The notes under the pieces were generated by a model. The model made no database searches. It worked only from the letters and a program-made list of their open reading frames with translations, and was not told where the DNA came from. From Rhynchopus euleeides (taxonomy: Eukaryota > Euglenozoa > Diplonemea > Diplonemida > Diplonemidae), in NCBI GenBank assembly GCA_963210315.1, contig OY723306.1, positions 1,116,001 to 1,180,000 of the forward strand: a DNA stretch of 64,000 bases. Reading direction: 5' to 3'. Below, one piece after another: positions 54,163 to 63,294 of this stretch (position 1 is the stretch's first letter; every line of letters starts with the position of its first letter). The position numbers and the translations under genes were made by a program.

Positions 54163-57100
54163 ATGGATGGGCGGGACTGGGCTGATGTTGATTCGACACT
54201 GCGCCTGCTGCACGCCTCCCGCATCCCCAATTCCGCCACGGGGGATTGCGGGTACTGGGCCCTGGGTTTCGAGGCTGAAGTGATCGGGGCGCGTCGAGCT
54301 GACCTCGCCAAGTCGGCCAAGTCGCGACCGGAACTGGTGGCATTTTTCGGGGGGGCCAAGGAGGCTTTCCTGGCATATGCCAACGCGATCGGAGAGGACG
54401 GGTGGATGGACCACCTCACCCTGCAACTGGCGGCGCGGCTCTGGGACCTGCATATAGTGGTCATTCAACCGGGTGCTCATCGAGTCGTGGCGATCCGCCC
54501 CCGTAGTGTGAAGGATAGAGACCTCCTCAAGCGCACCCGGGTGATTGCTTTAGCTGGGGACCACTACGAACAAGTGGACATCCCAAGGGGCCAACTGCTA
54601 GACCTCATCAGGATGGCGCACCCCGCTTTCCTCACCACGGAGTCTGTAGGGGAGCAGGTTATCACCACGCCGGAGGGCATGGACGCAGCTACGGTGGAGG
54701 CAAAGTTGGTGCAAAGGGCCACGGACAAGGTGTACTGCCCGCACGACAGCTGTCGCACCTCCCTTATGCAATGTGGCGTGCCTATCCTCCGGGGGTCCAT
54801 GCTGGGGCACCTGAACAAGCACGCAGCCAGGGGTGAAACGGTGACCCCCAGTGTCCTGCGCGCCATCGGGTATCGGGAGTGTGTTCGCTGCGAGAACGTC
54901 ATCGCGCTCAAGTACACAGCGTGTTTGGCTTGTCGGCACAGACTCGAGCCGGAACCCGAAGCAGTGCCGGCGGGGGAAGGGGTGCAGGCAAAAGCCCTCC
55001 CAGGGCTCGAAGCAGTGAGAGCGGAGCACATCAAGGTGTGGGAATCCGTGCCGCACCACCTCGTCGCATCATGGACGCGGACGTTTGCCGGTCTACTCCG
55101 GGAGGTGGCGGCCCACAACACAGTGCAGGCATGGACAGCGCTGCTGCTGGCCCCGTCAGTCCTGCTACGGGGGGCGCGGATGGGGGACAGGATGGAGGGG
55201 ACCATCAGGGACAGGCTGAGGACTTTCGATCGCTGGGCGAAGGGGGACTTCAACCTGCTGTGGGTAGAAGCGTGCGAGAAGAAGGCGCAGCCGCCAAAAG
55301 TGGGGGGGCCCCCGCGCCCTGGCGAAATGGAAAGGCGTGTCGCGAAGTATGCACGGCAGAATCGCATGTCCGCGGCACACAAGAGCCTCATCCCTGAGGT
55401 GGTGGCGGAGAACACAGACAGCACGCGTGCAGCCCTTGAATCGAAACACCCGACCGGAGTTCCACCGCATGCGCGCGAACCAGCCCCTGCCACGTGCCGG
55501 CCTTTCACCCCGGCCGAAGTGATGAGTGCACTCAAGACCTTCCCTAATGGGTCGGCCGGGGGTCAAGTGGGGCTACGCCCGGATCACGTCCGCCAGGCAG
55601 TTGAGTGTAAAGACGCGGCAGGGGCGAAGCCGTTGGCGTGGCTCACACAGGTGGTGAACCTGATGGCGTCAGGCAGGGCTCCGCAGGAGATCATGCCGAT
55701 CCTGGCAGGCGCCAAGCTCACCGCTTTGAAGAAGAGCGACGGTGATGTGCGACCGATAGCGTGCGGTGAGACTCTGAGGAGGCTAACCGCCAAGCTGCTC
55801 TCCACTCGCCATAAAGACGCAGCACGGCGCATCCTGATGAAAGGGAAGCAGGTGGGCGTCGCAGTTCAACGGGGACTCGAGGCGGGTGTAGCGGTGGTGG
55901 CACAGTGGGCGGAGCGCGCCAAGGCGACAGCCGCAGGTGGTGGGCCCCGGGATGCTGTCGTTCTTAAAATCGATTTCAAGAACGCGTTCAACTCTGTCCA
56001 CCGGGAGGCGTTCCTAGAGGTGGTTGAACGAGACATCCCGGGCCTCCTCCCTTTCGCACAGTGGTGCTACGGGTCCCCCTCCACACTATCGTACAGTGGG
56101 CACGTCTTCCAGTCCACGTGTGGAGTTCAGCAGGGGGACCCCCTCGGACCACTTCTTTTCTCCCTAGCCATTAAAGAGCTAGCTGAGATGCTGGTCGGGC
56201 ACTTCGCAGGGTGTGGAGGTAGTGTCTTCTACCTGGACGACGGCGTGCTGATGGGGCCAGCGGGAGTCGTGAAGGAGGCGCTGGATTTCGTGGTGAAGTG
56301 GAGCAAGGAGAAGGGGTTGGAGGTCAAGCTGGACAAGTGTGAGCTTATCGACCTCAACCGCCTCTCGAAGACCGAGCTTGAAGCGCAAGGGTTCCTTCTT
56401 CGCCTCCCTGATGAGACTGACAAGCCGGGAGTGGTGTACCGTGAGGGGGGCGATTTCACCCTCCTGGGCACGCCCATAGGGTCGCGAGAGTTCTGCGAGC
56501 GCTACATGGACGAGAAGCTGGCTGAATTCGCGCCTTACCTTGAGGCGTTGGCGACGCTCGAAGACAGGCAAGTGGCCCTTGCTCTCCTCCGGCATTGCGA
56601 GGGTTTCGCGCGCCTGGTGTTCTACATGCGTGCACTGGGACATAGGGGTGCGACGGAATACCTGGCGAAGAGCGATGCGGCGGTCGAGAAGTGCCTGACT
56701 CGTATCCTCTGCCTGGCGGACGACACTCTCCCGGACGACGCCATGCGACAGGCGACGCTGCCGGTCCGGGTGGGTGGGCTCGGTATACGCCGTTCTACGG
56801 AGCACTGGCACGCCGCAGCGATGGCTTCCATGCAGAACGGGTATCTGTTATGTCGGGAGTTGGACAAGGAGTTCACCTGGGATACGGCGGCGTGGCACAC
56901 CCTGAGCTCGGCCTACAACAACGACGTGAGCGAGGGGGATGCTGTGGATTCGGAGTCCCGCCCCACGGAGATGGTGAAACAGAAGGACCTCTCCCTGGCC
57001 ATCATCGACGTTCACCACCGAGACTTGCACGAGCGGGCAGACGCCAGTGACAGAGCCAGGTACCGGTCCCTGTCACTCCCTCATGCAGGGGCCACGTATG

Positions 57101-59772
57101 CGGGCAAGCTGACGGAAGAGACGCGTGTCGGGGGAGAGGAAATGGTTGTGGTGACGCGGCACAGGCTGGGCATCTCCCTCTTCGAGCCAGACGCCAAGTG
57201 CGGCAGGTGTGGGCAAGAGATGGACACGCACGGCACCCACGCGCTGAACTGTAGGGTGGGGGGTGGGCCCACTCGGCGTCACGATGTCGTGCGGGACAGC
57301 CTGTACAGGCTCGCGGTGGAAGCGGGTACGAGCCCCGAGATGGAGACGCTCCACATCCTTCCGGACTCCCAGGAGCGCCCCGGGGACATTGTCACTCGCC
57401 GGGTGTGGCCGCGGGTCATCGACGTGACGATCCGCAATCCCCTCGCGGCTTCCGTGGTCCAAGCTGCTGCGAGGTTTACTGGAGCGGCGGCGGCAGCGGG
57501 GGAGGCAGAGAAGAACAGGAGGTATCGTGATCCCTGCAGGAGATCTGGCCAGATTTTCGCGGCCTTTGCGATGGAGGCTTTCGGGGGTCTGGGGCCGTCG
57601 GCGCACCAGGTTTTCGGCAAGCTGGGCCGCCTAGCAGCAGAACGGACGGGGCGAAGCAGGGTTCTGGTCACCCAGAGCCACGCCACCAGAGTGAGTAGCG
57701 CGTACAGCCACATCCTGGGTCGAACACTCCTTGAATGCGGCCCCATATCACCAGCAGCAGTGAGCCGGACGGCGTTGGCTACAGAGGCCGCGGCCCCCCT
57801 GAACCCGGACCACTTCATGCGGTTCTCGGTTGACTCGCGTGGGGAGGGGGAGGTGTTCATTGACCCTGATGAGGAGCGCCCTGTGCCCCAGGCGGACCCG
57901 GTCCCTCGGGCAGAGGCAGCACCGACATCTCCGTCCCCCTCTGTCGTCATCGAAAAGTGGAGAGACAAGCGAGGAGGGGCGCGAGTGGCTATTGAGGACC
58001 TGGCAGAGGGGCTTGGTAATGCTCTTACGATGCCAGAACAGGTCGCCGCCCTGGGTGGGTCAGTGGCGGAGGGGGCCCCAGCAACGTGGGTGGTGGCGGT
58101 GACGGCCGCGGCGTGTGACCTGGGGTTTGACATCGACGCTGACAAGCTTCTGCGCCTGGCGGTGGTGTGCGTCCGTCGAGCGCCCACACTCCGTCTGCTC
58201 CTCTCAGACCCCGACGAGTGGGCGGGGCGTATGCTGGCTTCCGGGGGTGGCGAAGACGTGGACCAGGTGGCCCTCCGTGGGGTGGCGGTGGCCCTCGACG
58301 TCCACGCTGTGGTTTTTAGAGACAACCTCCCCCCTCTTCTCGTGGCCCCAGGTGAACCATGCCAAGCGCTTTTTGTGGGCGGCGTGGACGGGGGGTTCAA
58401 GCCGGTCACGGTGCCGGACCAGGTGGTGGAACAGGTCACATACACGAAGTGTGTGGAGGTCGAGGTGCCGCAGGGCCCGGTTATCCCGGGGCGCGTGGAT
58501 GTGTCGGGGTCACCGGGTTGCTGTCAGTTCTGTGCGTCGCTCTTCACCACGGCCGTGCACCATGGGGAGTGTGGTCACTGCTCGAGGATGGTGTGCCCGA
58601 CCTGCTGTGAGCTGGGCGAAGACGACACCAGGTGCGTCTGCACGCCACTACCTCTGCCACGCGAGGACCAAGGGGTGGCCCCTCATCCGCCGGGGCAAGC
58701 GGAGCCCCCTCCTCCGCCCCCGGCGAGCACCGCACTGACAAAGGCTTTGCTGGAGGGCCGGGCCCCAGGGGGAGGGGACGGTCTGTCCAGGCTGCAACGG
58801 TCTTTGGGGATGCAGGAGTGCACGGGGTTCCGTTTCACACCAGGCGACTGCTTCTTCGATGCGGCGGCTTTCATTATGGGAGGCTCGGCGGCGGGCATGC
58901 GGAGGCTAGCCGTCCAGGCGGTGCTACGTGACCCAGGCCTTTGTGCTCGGGCCGAGCCGAACAGCGAGTCCTGGGCTGCGGCCATGCGAGTCGAGGGTAG
59001 CCGGGACGAGGCTTCTTGGGCGGACCAGGTAGCAGTACATGGACTTGCGCTGGGGTCGGGGTGGGCTGTGGTGGTCCTATCTGATCAAGCGCCCCCCACG
59101 GTCCACCGCCCCCGGGTGAAGCCTTTCGTCGGAGTGCTTGGAGTCAAGCATCAGGGAAAGCACTACACCCCCCTTTTGGTGCCCCCACCTCTGGCGGAGG
59201 CAGTGTCTGCCCTCGCCCCCTCGCCGGTGTTGGGGCGGACTGGCTGTCCAGGGGGGGAGCAGGGCCTCCCCATGTGCCAGGTGCCGTCCCAGCCGTCGCG
59301 CCGCCGCTTTTACTGTGCCCGCTGTGCAGAGGCGGTGGATACCGCAGTCGAACACTGGCGTTGTTTCGGTTGCGATTGCAGGGCGTGTGGGGAATGCGTG
59401 GAGCAGGGGGAGACCTGTATGGATCTGGGGCCTCGGGACGCGGAGGAGCCGCCTGCGAGGGTCCCGCAGCCGGCCGCTCCGACCCGACCGCCACCGAGGA
59501 AGGCTCCAACCCTGCGCAAGCACCAGCCACCTCGATGTCGTCGCAGCCGAAGCGGAAGCGGGAGTCGGCATCGCCGCAGCGTGGTCAGGAGATGGATGAG
59601 GACGACGGGGCCACGACGGTGGGGGAGTGGGAGGAGCAGTTCTGCCCCGACGTGCACCGACCGCAGGAGGAGCAGGAGGCGGCGCTCCGGGCCATTCAGG
59701 CTTGGTGGGCCGAGTTGGGGGATGACAAGGCCTCACAGGCGGAGGCGTACAACGTGGTCTGTTGTCGTCTGA
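54163..59772 (+). CDS. LINE polyprotein: OTU, RT, endonuclease, OTU-finger modules
   Basis: The frame is open from 53326 (2148 codons). I start at the ATG at 54163 because the upstream part is Arg/Pro-rich and unlike protein. Numbering from 53326: OTU-like domain with Cys 308 (GDCGYWAL) and His 413 (GDHYEQV); Cys/His fingers about 468-545; RT about 760-1060 with DFKNAFNSVHREAF, GVQQGDPLGPLLFSL and FYLDDG (Asp 971/972); finger CGRCGQEMDTHGTHALNC at 1292 and endonuclease RPGDIVT...VIDVTI (1351-1369); degenerate OTU about 1580-1695 without Cys or His; FYVE-like finger about 1732-1760; OTU with Cys 1842 (GDCFFD) and His 1946 (HYTPL); second finger about 1995-2025. After about residue 2050 this frame turns Arg-rich and the meaningful tail continues in another frame. 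Confidence 0.85.
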   Translation: MDGRDWADVDSTLRLLHASRIPNSATGDCGYWALGFEAEVIGARRADLAKSAKSRPELVAFFGGAKEAFLAYANAIGEDGWMDHLTLQLAARLWDLHIVVIQPGAHRVVAIRPRSVKDRDLLKRTRVIALAGDHYEQVDIPRGQLLDLIRMAHPAFLTTESVGEQVITTPEGMDAATVEAKLVQRATDKVYCPHDSCRTSLMQCGVPILRGSMLGHLNKHAARGETVTPSVLRAIGYRECVRCENVIALKYTACLACRHRLEPEPEAVPAGEGVQAKALPGLEAVRAEHIKVWESVPHHLVASWTRTFAGLLREVAAHNTVQAWTALLLAPSVLLRGARMGDRMEGTIRDRLRTFDRWAKGDFNLLWVEACEKKAQPPKVGGPPRPGEMERRVAKYARQNRMSAAHKSLIPEVVAENTDSTRAALESKHPTGVPPHAREPAPATCRPFTPAEVMSALKTFPNGSAGGQVGLRPDHVRQAVECKDAAGAKPLAWLTQVVNLMASGRAPQEIMPILAGAKLTALKKSDGDVRPIACGETLRRLTAKLLSTRHKDAARRILMKGKQVGVAVQRGLEAGVAVVAQWAERAKATAAGGGPRDAVVLKIDFKNAFNSVHREAFLEVVERDIPGLLPFAQWCYGSPSTLSYSGHVFQSTCGVQQGDPLGPLLFSLAIKELAEMLVGHFAGCGGSVFYLDDGVLMGPAGVVKEALDFVVKWSKEKGLEVKLDKCELIDLNRLSKTELEAQGFLLRLPDETDKPGVVYREGGDFTLLGTPIGSREFCERYMDEKLAEFAPYLEALATLEDRQVALALLRHCEGFARLVFYMRALGHRGATEYLAKSDAAVEKCLTRILCLADDTLPDDAMRQATLPVRVGGLGIRRSTEHWHAAAMASMQNGYLLCRELDKEFTWDTAAWHTLSSAYNNDVSEGDAVDSESRPTEMVKQKDLSLAIIDVHHRDLHERADASDRARYRSLSLPHAGATYAGKLTEETRVGGEEMVVVTRHRLGISLFEPDAKCGRCGQEMDTHGTHALNCRVGGGPTRRHDVVRDSLYRLAVEAGTSPEMETLHILPDSQERPGDIVTRRVWPRVIDVTIRNPLAASVVQAAARFTGAAAAAGEAEKNRRYRDPCRRSGQIFAAFAMEAFGGLGPSAHQVFGKLGRLAAERTGRSRVLVTQSHATRVSSAYSHILGRTLLECGPISPAAVSRTALATEAAAPLNPDHFMRFSVDSRGEGEVFIDPDEERPVPQADPVPRAEAAPTSPSPSVVIEKWRDKRGGARVAIEDLAEGLGNALTMPEQVAALGGSVAEGAPATWVVAVTAAACDLGFDIDADKLLRLAVVCVRRAPTLRLLLSDPDEWAGRMLASGGGEDVDQVALRGVAVALDVHAVVFRDNLPPLLVAPGEPCQALFVGGVDGGFKPVTVPDQVVEQVTYTKCVEVEVPQGPVIPGRVDVSGSPGCCQFCASLFTTAVHHGECGHCSRMVCPTCCELGEDDTRCVCTPLPLPREDQGVAPHPPGQAEPPPPPPASTALTKALLEGRAPGGGDGLSRLQRSLGMQECTGFRFTPGDCFFDAAAFIMGGSAAGMRRLAVQAVLRDPGLCARAEPNSESWAAAMRVEGSRDEASWADQVAVHGLALGSGWAVVVLSDQAPPTVHRPRVKPFVGVLGVKHQGKHYTPLLVPPPLAEAVSALAPSPVLGRTGCPGGEQGLPMCQVPSQPSRRRFYCARCAEAVDTAVEHWRCFGCDCRACGECVEQGETCMDLGPRDAEEPPARVPQPAAPTRPPPRKAPTLRKHQPPRCRRSRSGSGSRHRRSVVRRWMRTTGPRRWGSGRSSSAPTCTDRRRSRRRRSGPFRLGGPSWGMTRPHRRRRTTWSVVV

Positions 59773-59888
59773 GGGCGCGGGCAGGCAAGCGGGCGCGGGC
59801 GAGCCGGCCAGGGGCGCGGGGGTCTTCGCAGCGGAGTTCCCAGGGGTCCCAGAGCCAGGGGAGTAGGGCCGCCAGGGGAGCGAGATAG
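59535..59888 (+). CDS. LINE C-terminal tail in a second frame
   Basis: A frame overlapping the end of the polyprotein, with an ATG at 59535 (MSSQPKRKRESASPQRG) and 117 codons to TAG/TAGCC at 59886-59888. Composition is protein-like: acidic MDEDDGATTVGEWEEQF, helical EEQEAALRAIQAWWAELGDD, then a basic Ser/Arg tail. In the sister LINE (13985-16532) a comparable acidic-then-helical tail is in the same frame as the OTU domain. Here it is either reached by frameshift, translated separately, or split by an indel. Confidence 0.55.
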   Translation: MSSQPKRKRESASPQRGQEMDEDDGATTVGEWEEQFCPDVHRPQEEQEAALRAIQAWWAELGDDKASQAEAYNVVCCRLRARAGKRARASRPGARGSSQRSSQGSQSQGSRAARGAR

Positions 59889-60350
59889 CCGTAGGTCGGC
59901 TCCCCCCCCCCCCCCCCCCCCTACCCCCCTCTTTCCTTTCGCCCCCCCCCCCCTCCCGTTCCCCACCCCCGTGCCCCCTTCCCCTTTCTTCCGGTGAATG
60001 CGCCAGCGGAGTCGGTCCACGCCCTCGCTGTCAGTCGCTTTCGCCTCTCCCCCCCTGCCCCCCCCCCCCCCTTTACCTCGCCCCCTTTTCCCCTCACCAG
60101 CGGGCTGCCCCTTGTGAATGGTAGATTTGCCTACAGCCCCTTGTTCATGCCGCCAGCACGGAGCCCCACGCAGCTCAACCCCGGCCAGTGCGCGGTTTGT
60201 TTGCCCTAGAGCTTTGTTGTTTGTGTAGTTCATGTTACAGTGCTAAGAGCCCGTAGAAGCAAAAGTAGAACCTGCTGCGCTAGCCCCACCAAGCAGCCAC
60301 AGTACGACAGGACGCGCGCAGGCACCGGGCCCCCTCTCCTAAAAAAAAAA

Positions 60351-60360
60351 GGAGGTGGAA
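60351..60360 (+). repeat. target-site duplication of the LINE, right
   Basis: GGAGGTGGAA directly after the poly(A), identical to 52955-52964. Confidence 0.85.
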
Positions 60361-61370
60361 AGAACCCGTTGAATTTGTTCAAAAAAAATACTCGTTCAAA
60401 AACTCGTGCCAGAGTGACCCATTCCTTTTATTGTCCTAAACTTGCTCGTCGGTGGACCACCAAACAGGGGGGAGGGGCGACCTCCGGTGTAAGGCTCTTG
60501 GGTAGGCCAGGCAGGGAACCTGGGGGGGGCTTCGGGGCCTCAAAACCCTACGTCCTCCGCTCTCTCTTCCGGGACGGCAAGTGGCACACCTCCTTTTTAG
60601 TTAGGGGAGGCTTGCTTTGTCATATATGCTTGAGAACGAAAACAAAAAAAACAGGTCTTCACCACTTTTATTTACATTCTTTTGAACGATTTTCTTTGGG
60701 GACAAGGCTTTATTATTTTCTGGCAGAATCATCGTGTTTCTTTTTCGAACAAAAAAAAATGAAAGGCTCGTGGTGGCGTTCGGTGATCCCTGCGCACTTT
60801 GACACACTAGCATTCATCCTAACAAGGAATGCAACCCCAAGTCCTTTTGGCATTTCGCCCTCTCGGGAACCGTATTGTCGGTTTCATCCACCCACCCACC
60901 CCCCAAAGTGGCAGCACGATGTTTCACCTATCGACCCACAAGGGGGAGAGGGGTAATTTTTATAAAGAACCTGCGGGAAAGAAGAATGCCGTGCCAGTGA
61001 ATAATAATCAAGAGTATATCAAAACAAAAAGGCCCTCTTTCACAACCTCCATTCCCCCCCCCACCCCCACCCCCTCCCCTTTCTCAAGGCCACCGCACAT
61101 TATCAAAACGTCGACAGCAGCCCCTGCACCCACCCCTGCGCCTTGCGCCTTTGCTGCTCTTGATTTCGCCCTGCCGCACCTTTCAGCAGCAGGAGTGTGG
61201 GCTGCCGGTTGTTCCTTGCCATCATCGCTGCACACCAGAAAGGAAAGAAGCCACAGAACAGAGGAGGAGGCAGGGGAGAGCGACACTGCCAAAACAGAAT
61301 ATCCAAGGGGGACACTCGCTACCAGTCAGCTACCAGACAGCTCGTCACACGACGCGCTGGCACGGGCTGA
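60361..61370. other. spacer without recognised gene
   Basis: Contains AT-rich patches with TTCAAAAAAAATACTCGTTCAA (60378-60399) and TTTTGAACGATTTTC (60680-60694). The open frame 60240-60956 reads as low-quality coding without motifs. No gene supported. Confidence 0.5.
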
Positions 61371-61371
61371 A

Positions 61372-61520
61372 CCGGTTCTGGAACCGGTTCGGACGAACCG
61401 GTTCACCGGTAAACCGGTTCCGCCGGTGAACCGGTTCCAGAACCGACATTTGCGAACCGGGCAAAGTGGGTCCCGACCGGTTGGCCGTGTACCGGTCGGT
61501 GGACCGGTATACGAACCTGA
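61372..61520. repeat. degenerate CCGGTT palindrome array
   Basis: GAACCGGTTC units at irregular spacing, decaying into ACCGGT half-matches. It resembles the regular array of the satellite at 63480-64000 and may be its eroded edge. Confidence 0.75.
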
Positions 61521-61539
61521 CCCGCACTGAGTCATCTCA

Positions 61540-62950
61540 GACCTATGGGTTTCAGTCCCAGTGTCAGATTCAGACCTACTGATCCAGAACCGCACCCTCT
61601 CCTTCCACACCAATTGTATCCGCTGCTCATGGGTCCGAGTGACGACGATAGCAATGACGATGGCTCCATAGCAAAGATGGCTACCACTGTCAAAGCTCAT
61701 CTGGAACAGAAACTGTCCCAGATGGAAGTCTCCTGTATAAATACAGGGTTCGGGTTTCCCACGAGTGTAACGCAGATACGTGCAGGTGTGTCAAGAGAGT
61801 GTGCAGCTCACAGCAGTTCCCCATCCTTGGTTCTGAACCCCACAGTTCTTCGAATCACAGTGACAACAGGGAGGCCAGATCCAAAGATCAGGCTTTCCCA
61901 GACGCGGTTCAACTGGTGACGACCGTTGTTGAGAGACCGGAGCGGAGGTCGACGTCGGCTTATCTCATGCTACGGCAGGGGTGAGGACTCAGCCGCCACC
62001 CCGGGTGGTTTGCAGGTTGAACAGGTTGTGTGGTTCCATTGATCAACATAGGTCGGCCTGTCTGATAAGACTCAGCCACCCTGCGGGTCAATTTATTCTA
62101 AAAAGGCGCCTTTTTGACCAAAAGGCAAAATTTCCTCCCATCATGCTCCCGTACCACAGAGGCCTGCCTCTGTGTATGTGTACGTTTTGCGATGACGGGG
62201 TGTGGAACCTGGCGTAGACCGAGCTACAACACAGGCGCCGTGGGTCAATTTTTTTTAGAAAAGGCCTTGACCAAAGGCATCCCCCTAACACTTAATTGCT
62301 CTGCTTCAACCTGAACCGACCCTCTAGGCAGCGTGAGGTGGCTACGTCGAGCCACTTCGTGGACAGCTGCAGTACCCTTCCCTTGTGTTCCTCTGTCAGG
62401 GGAACAACACAATAGCAGCATACGTATTGTTTCATTTCAGTCAGCCAAGGAAAGTCGAGGAGTTCGAGCCGTTGAACAGTAACCAGAGGATGACAAGCAG
62501 GTTGAATATGCAAGCAGTGATCTCCTGTGTACCCTTGGACCCACATTAAACTCGAACTGAAGCCCTCAGTCGTCCTTGACCAGATTCAGACCCGCTTTTC
62601 CAGAACCGCACCCCCTCCCTCCACTCCAAGTGTATCCGCTGCTCATGGGCCCACGTGACCACAAAGACTTAATCGTGACTCCATAGCAAAGATGGCTACC
62701 ACGCTCAAGACCATCTGTGAACAGACGGTGGTCTCCTGTTTCCAGGGGTATGGAATTACCACGAGTGTAATGCAGGTACGGTAGGTGTGTCAAGAAGGTT
62801 TGCAGCTCACAGCAGGTCGTCATCTTCGTTCTGAACCTTGGTTCTGAAGTCGACAGCTCCTCAAGTCGGAGGCACACAAAGGATGGGTTCCGCAACTGTC
62901 CAACTATCTACAGACTCACAGCCCAGAAGGTGCAGTCCAGGTTCCACAGA
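61540..62950 (+). repeat. diverged direct repeat pair, about 1.02 kb apart
   Basis: 61556-61880 and 62580-62860 share CAGAACCGCACCC, GTATCCGCTGCTCATGGG, CTCCATAGCAAAGATGGCTA, CACGAGTGTAA and GTGTGTCAAGA in the same order with many differences between. The DNA between the copies shows no gene; frames are short. Confidence 0.75.
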
Positions 62951-63294
62951 GCAAATTAAATGTTAGCATTTCTGCACAACTACCGTATCGCAAATCGCAG
63001 CGGCGGTAGAAGTGACTGACTCGAGGTATCAGTCTTGACGCTGGAAAATTCCGTTCGGAAATACCAAACACATCTAGAAAGTGGAAGGAATGGGCGCCAA
63101 GATGATGCGAACGATTTTTGGGGGGAGGGGGTGGACTGCCCTGTATCGTGATACCCGTGAGGGTAAAAAAATACAGGGCAGGGAGGCACAGGCGCAGGCA
63201 CAACAGAGGCAATACATAGGCAGGCACCAATGGGAAAAGCGACCTCTTCTGGGACAGGCTGGGGAGGGGGGTGGGGAGGGCGGCGCTGGGGCGG
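62951..63294. other. spacer before the satellite
   Basis: Unremarkable sequence with a G-rich segment (63261-63280). No feature supported. Confidence 0.4.

Larger units (their letters stand above)
52965..60350 (+). mobile_element. full-length RLE-type LINE, SL-capped, 7.4 kb
   Basis: The element runs from a spliced-leader exon at its very 5' end to ten A (60341-60350) at its 3' end, between direct copies of GGAGGTGGAA. It encodes RT and a restriction-like endonuclease of the R2/CRE/NeSL type plus OTU-type domains. The 5' non-coding part is about 1.2 kb. The 3' non-coding part has C tracts (59900-59920, 60058-60071), and its last 167 bp match the fragment at 32619-32782. The largely intact frame and perfect target duplications suggest a young insertion. 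CRE, SLACS and CZAR insert into SL genes, but here the SL lies inside the element and the flanks are ordinary spacer. Confidence 0.88.
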
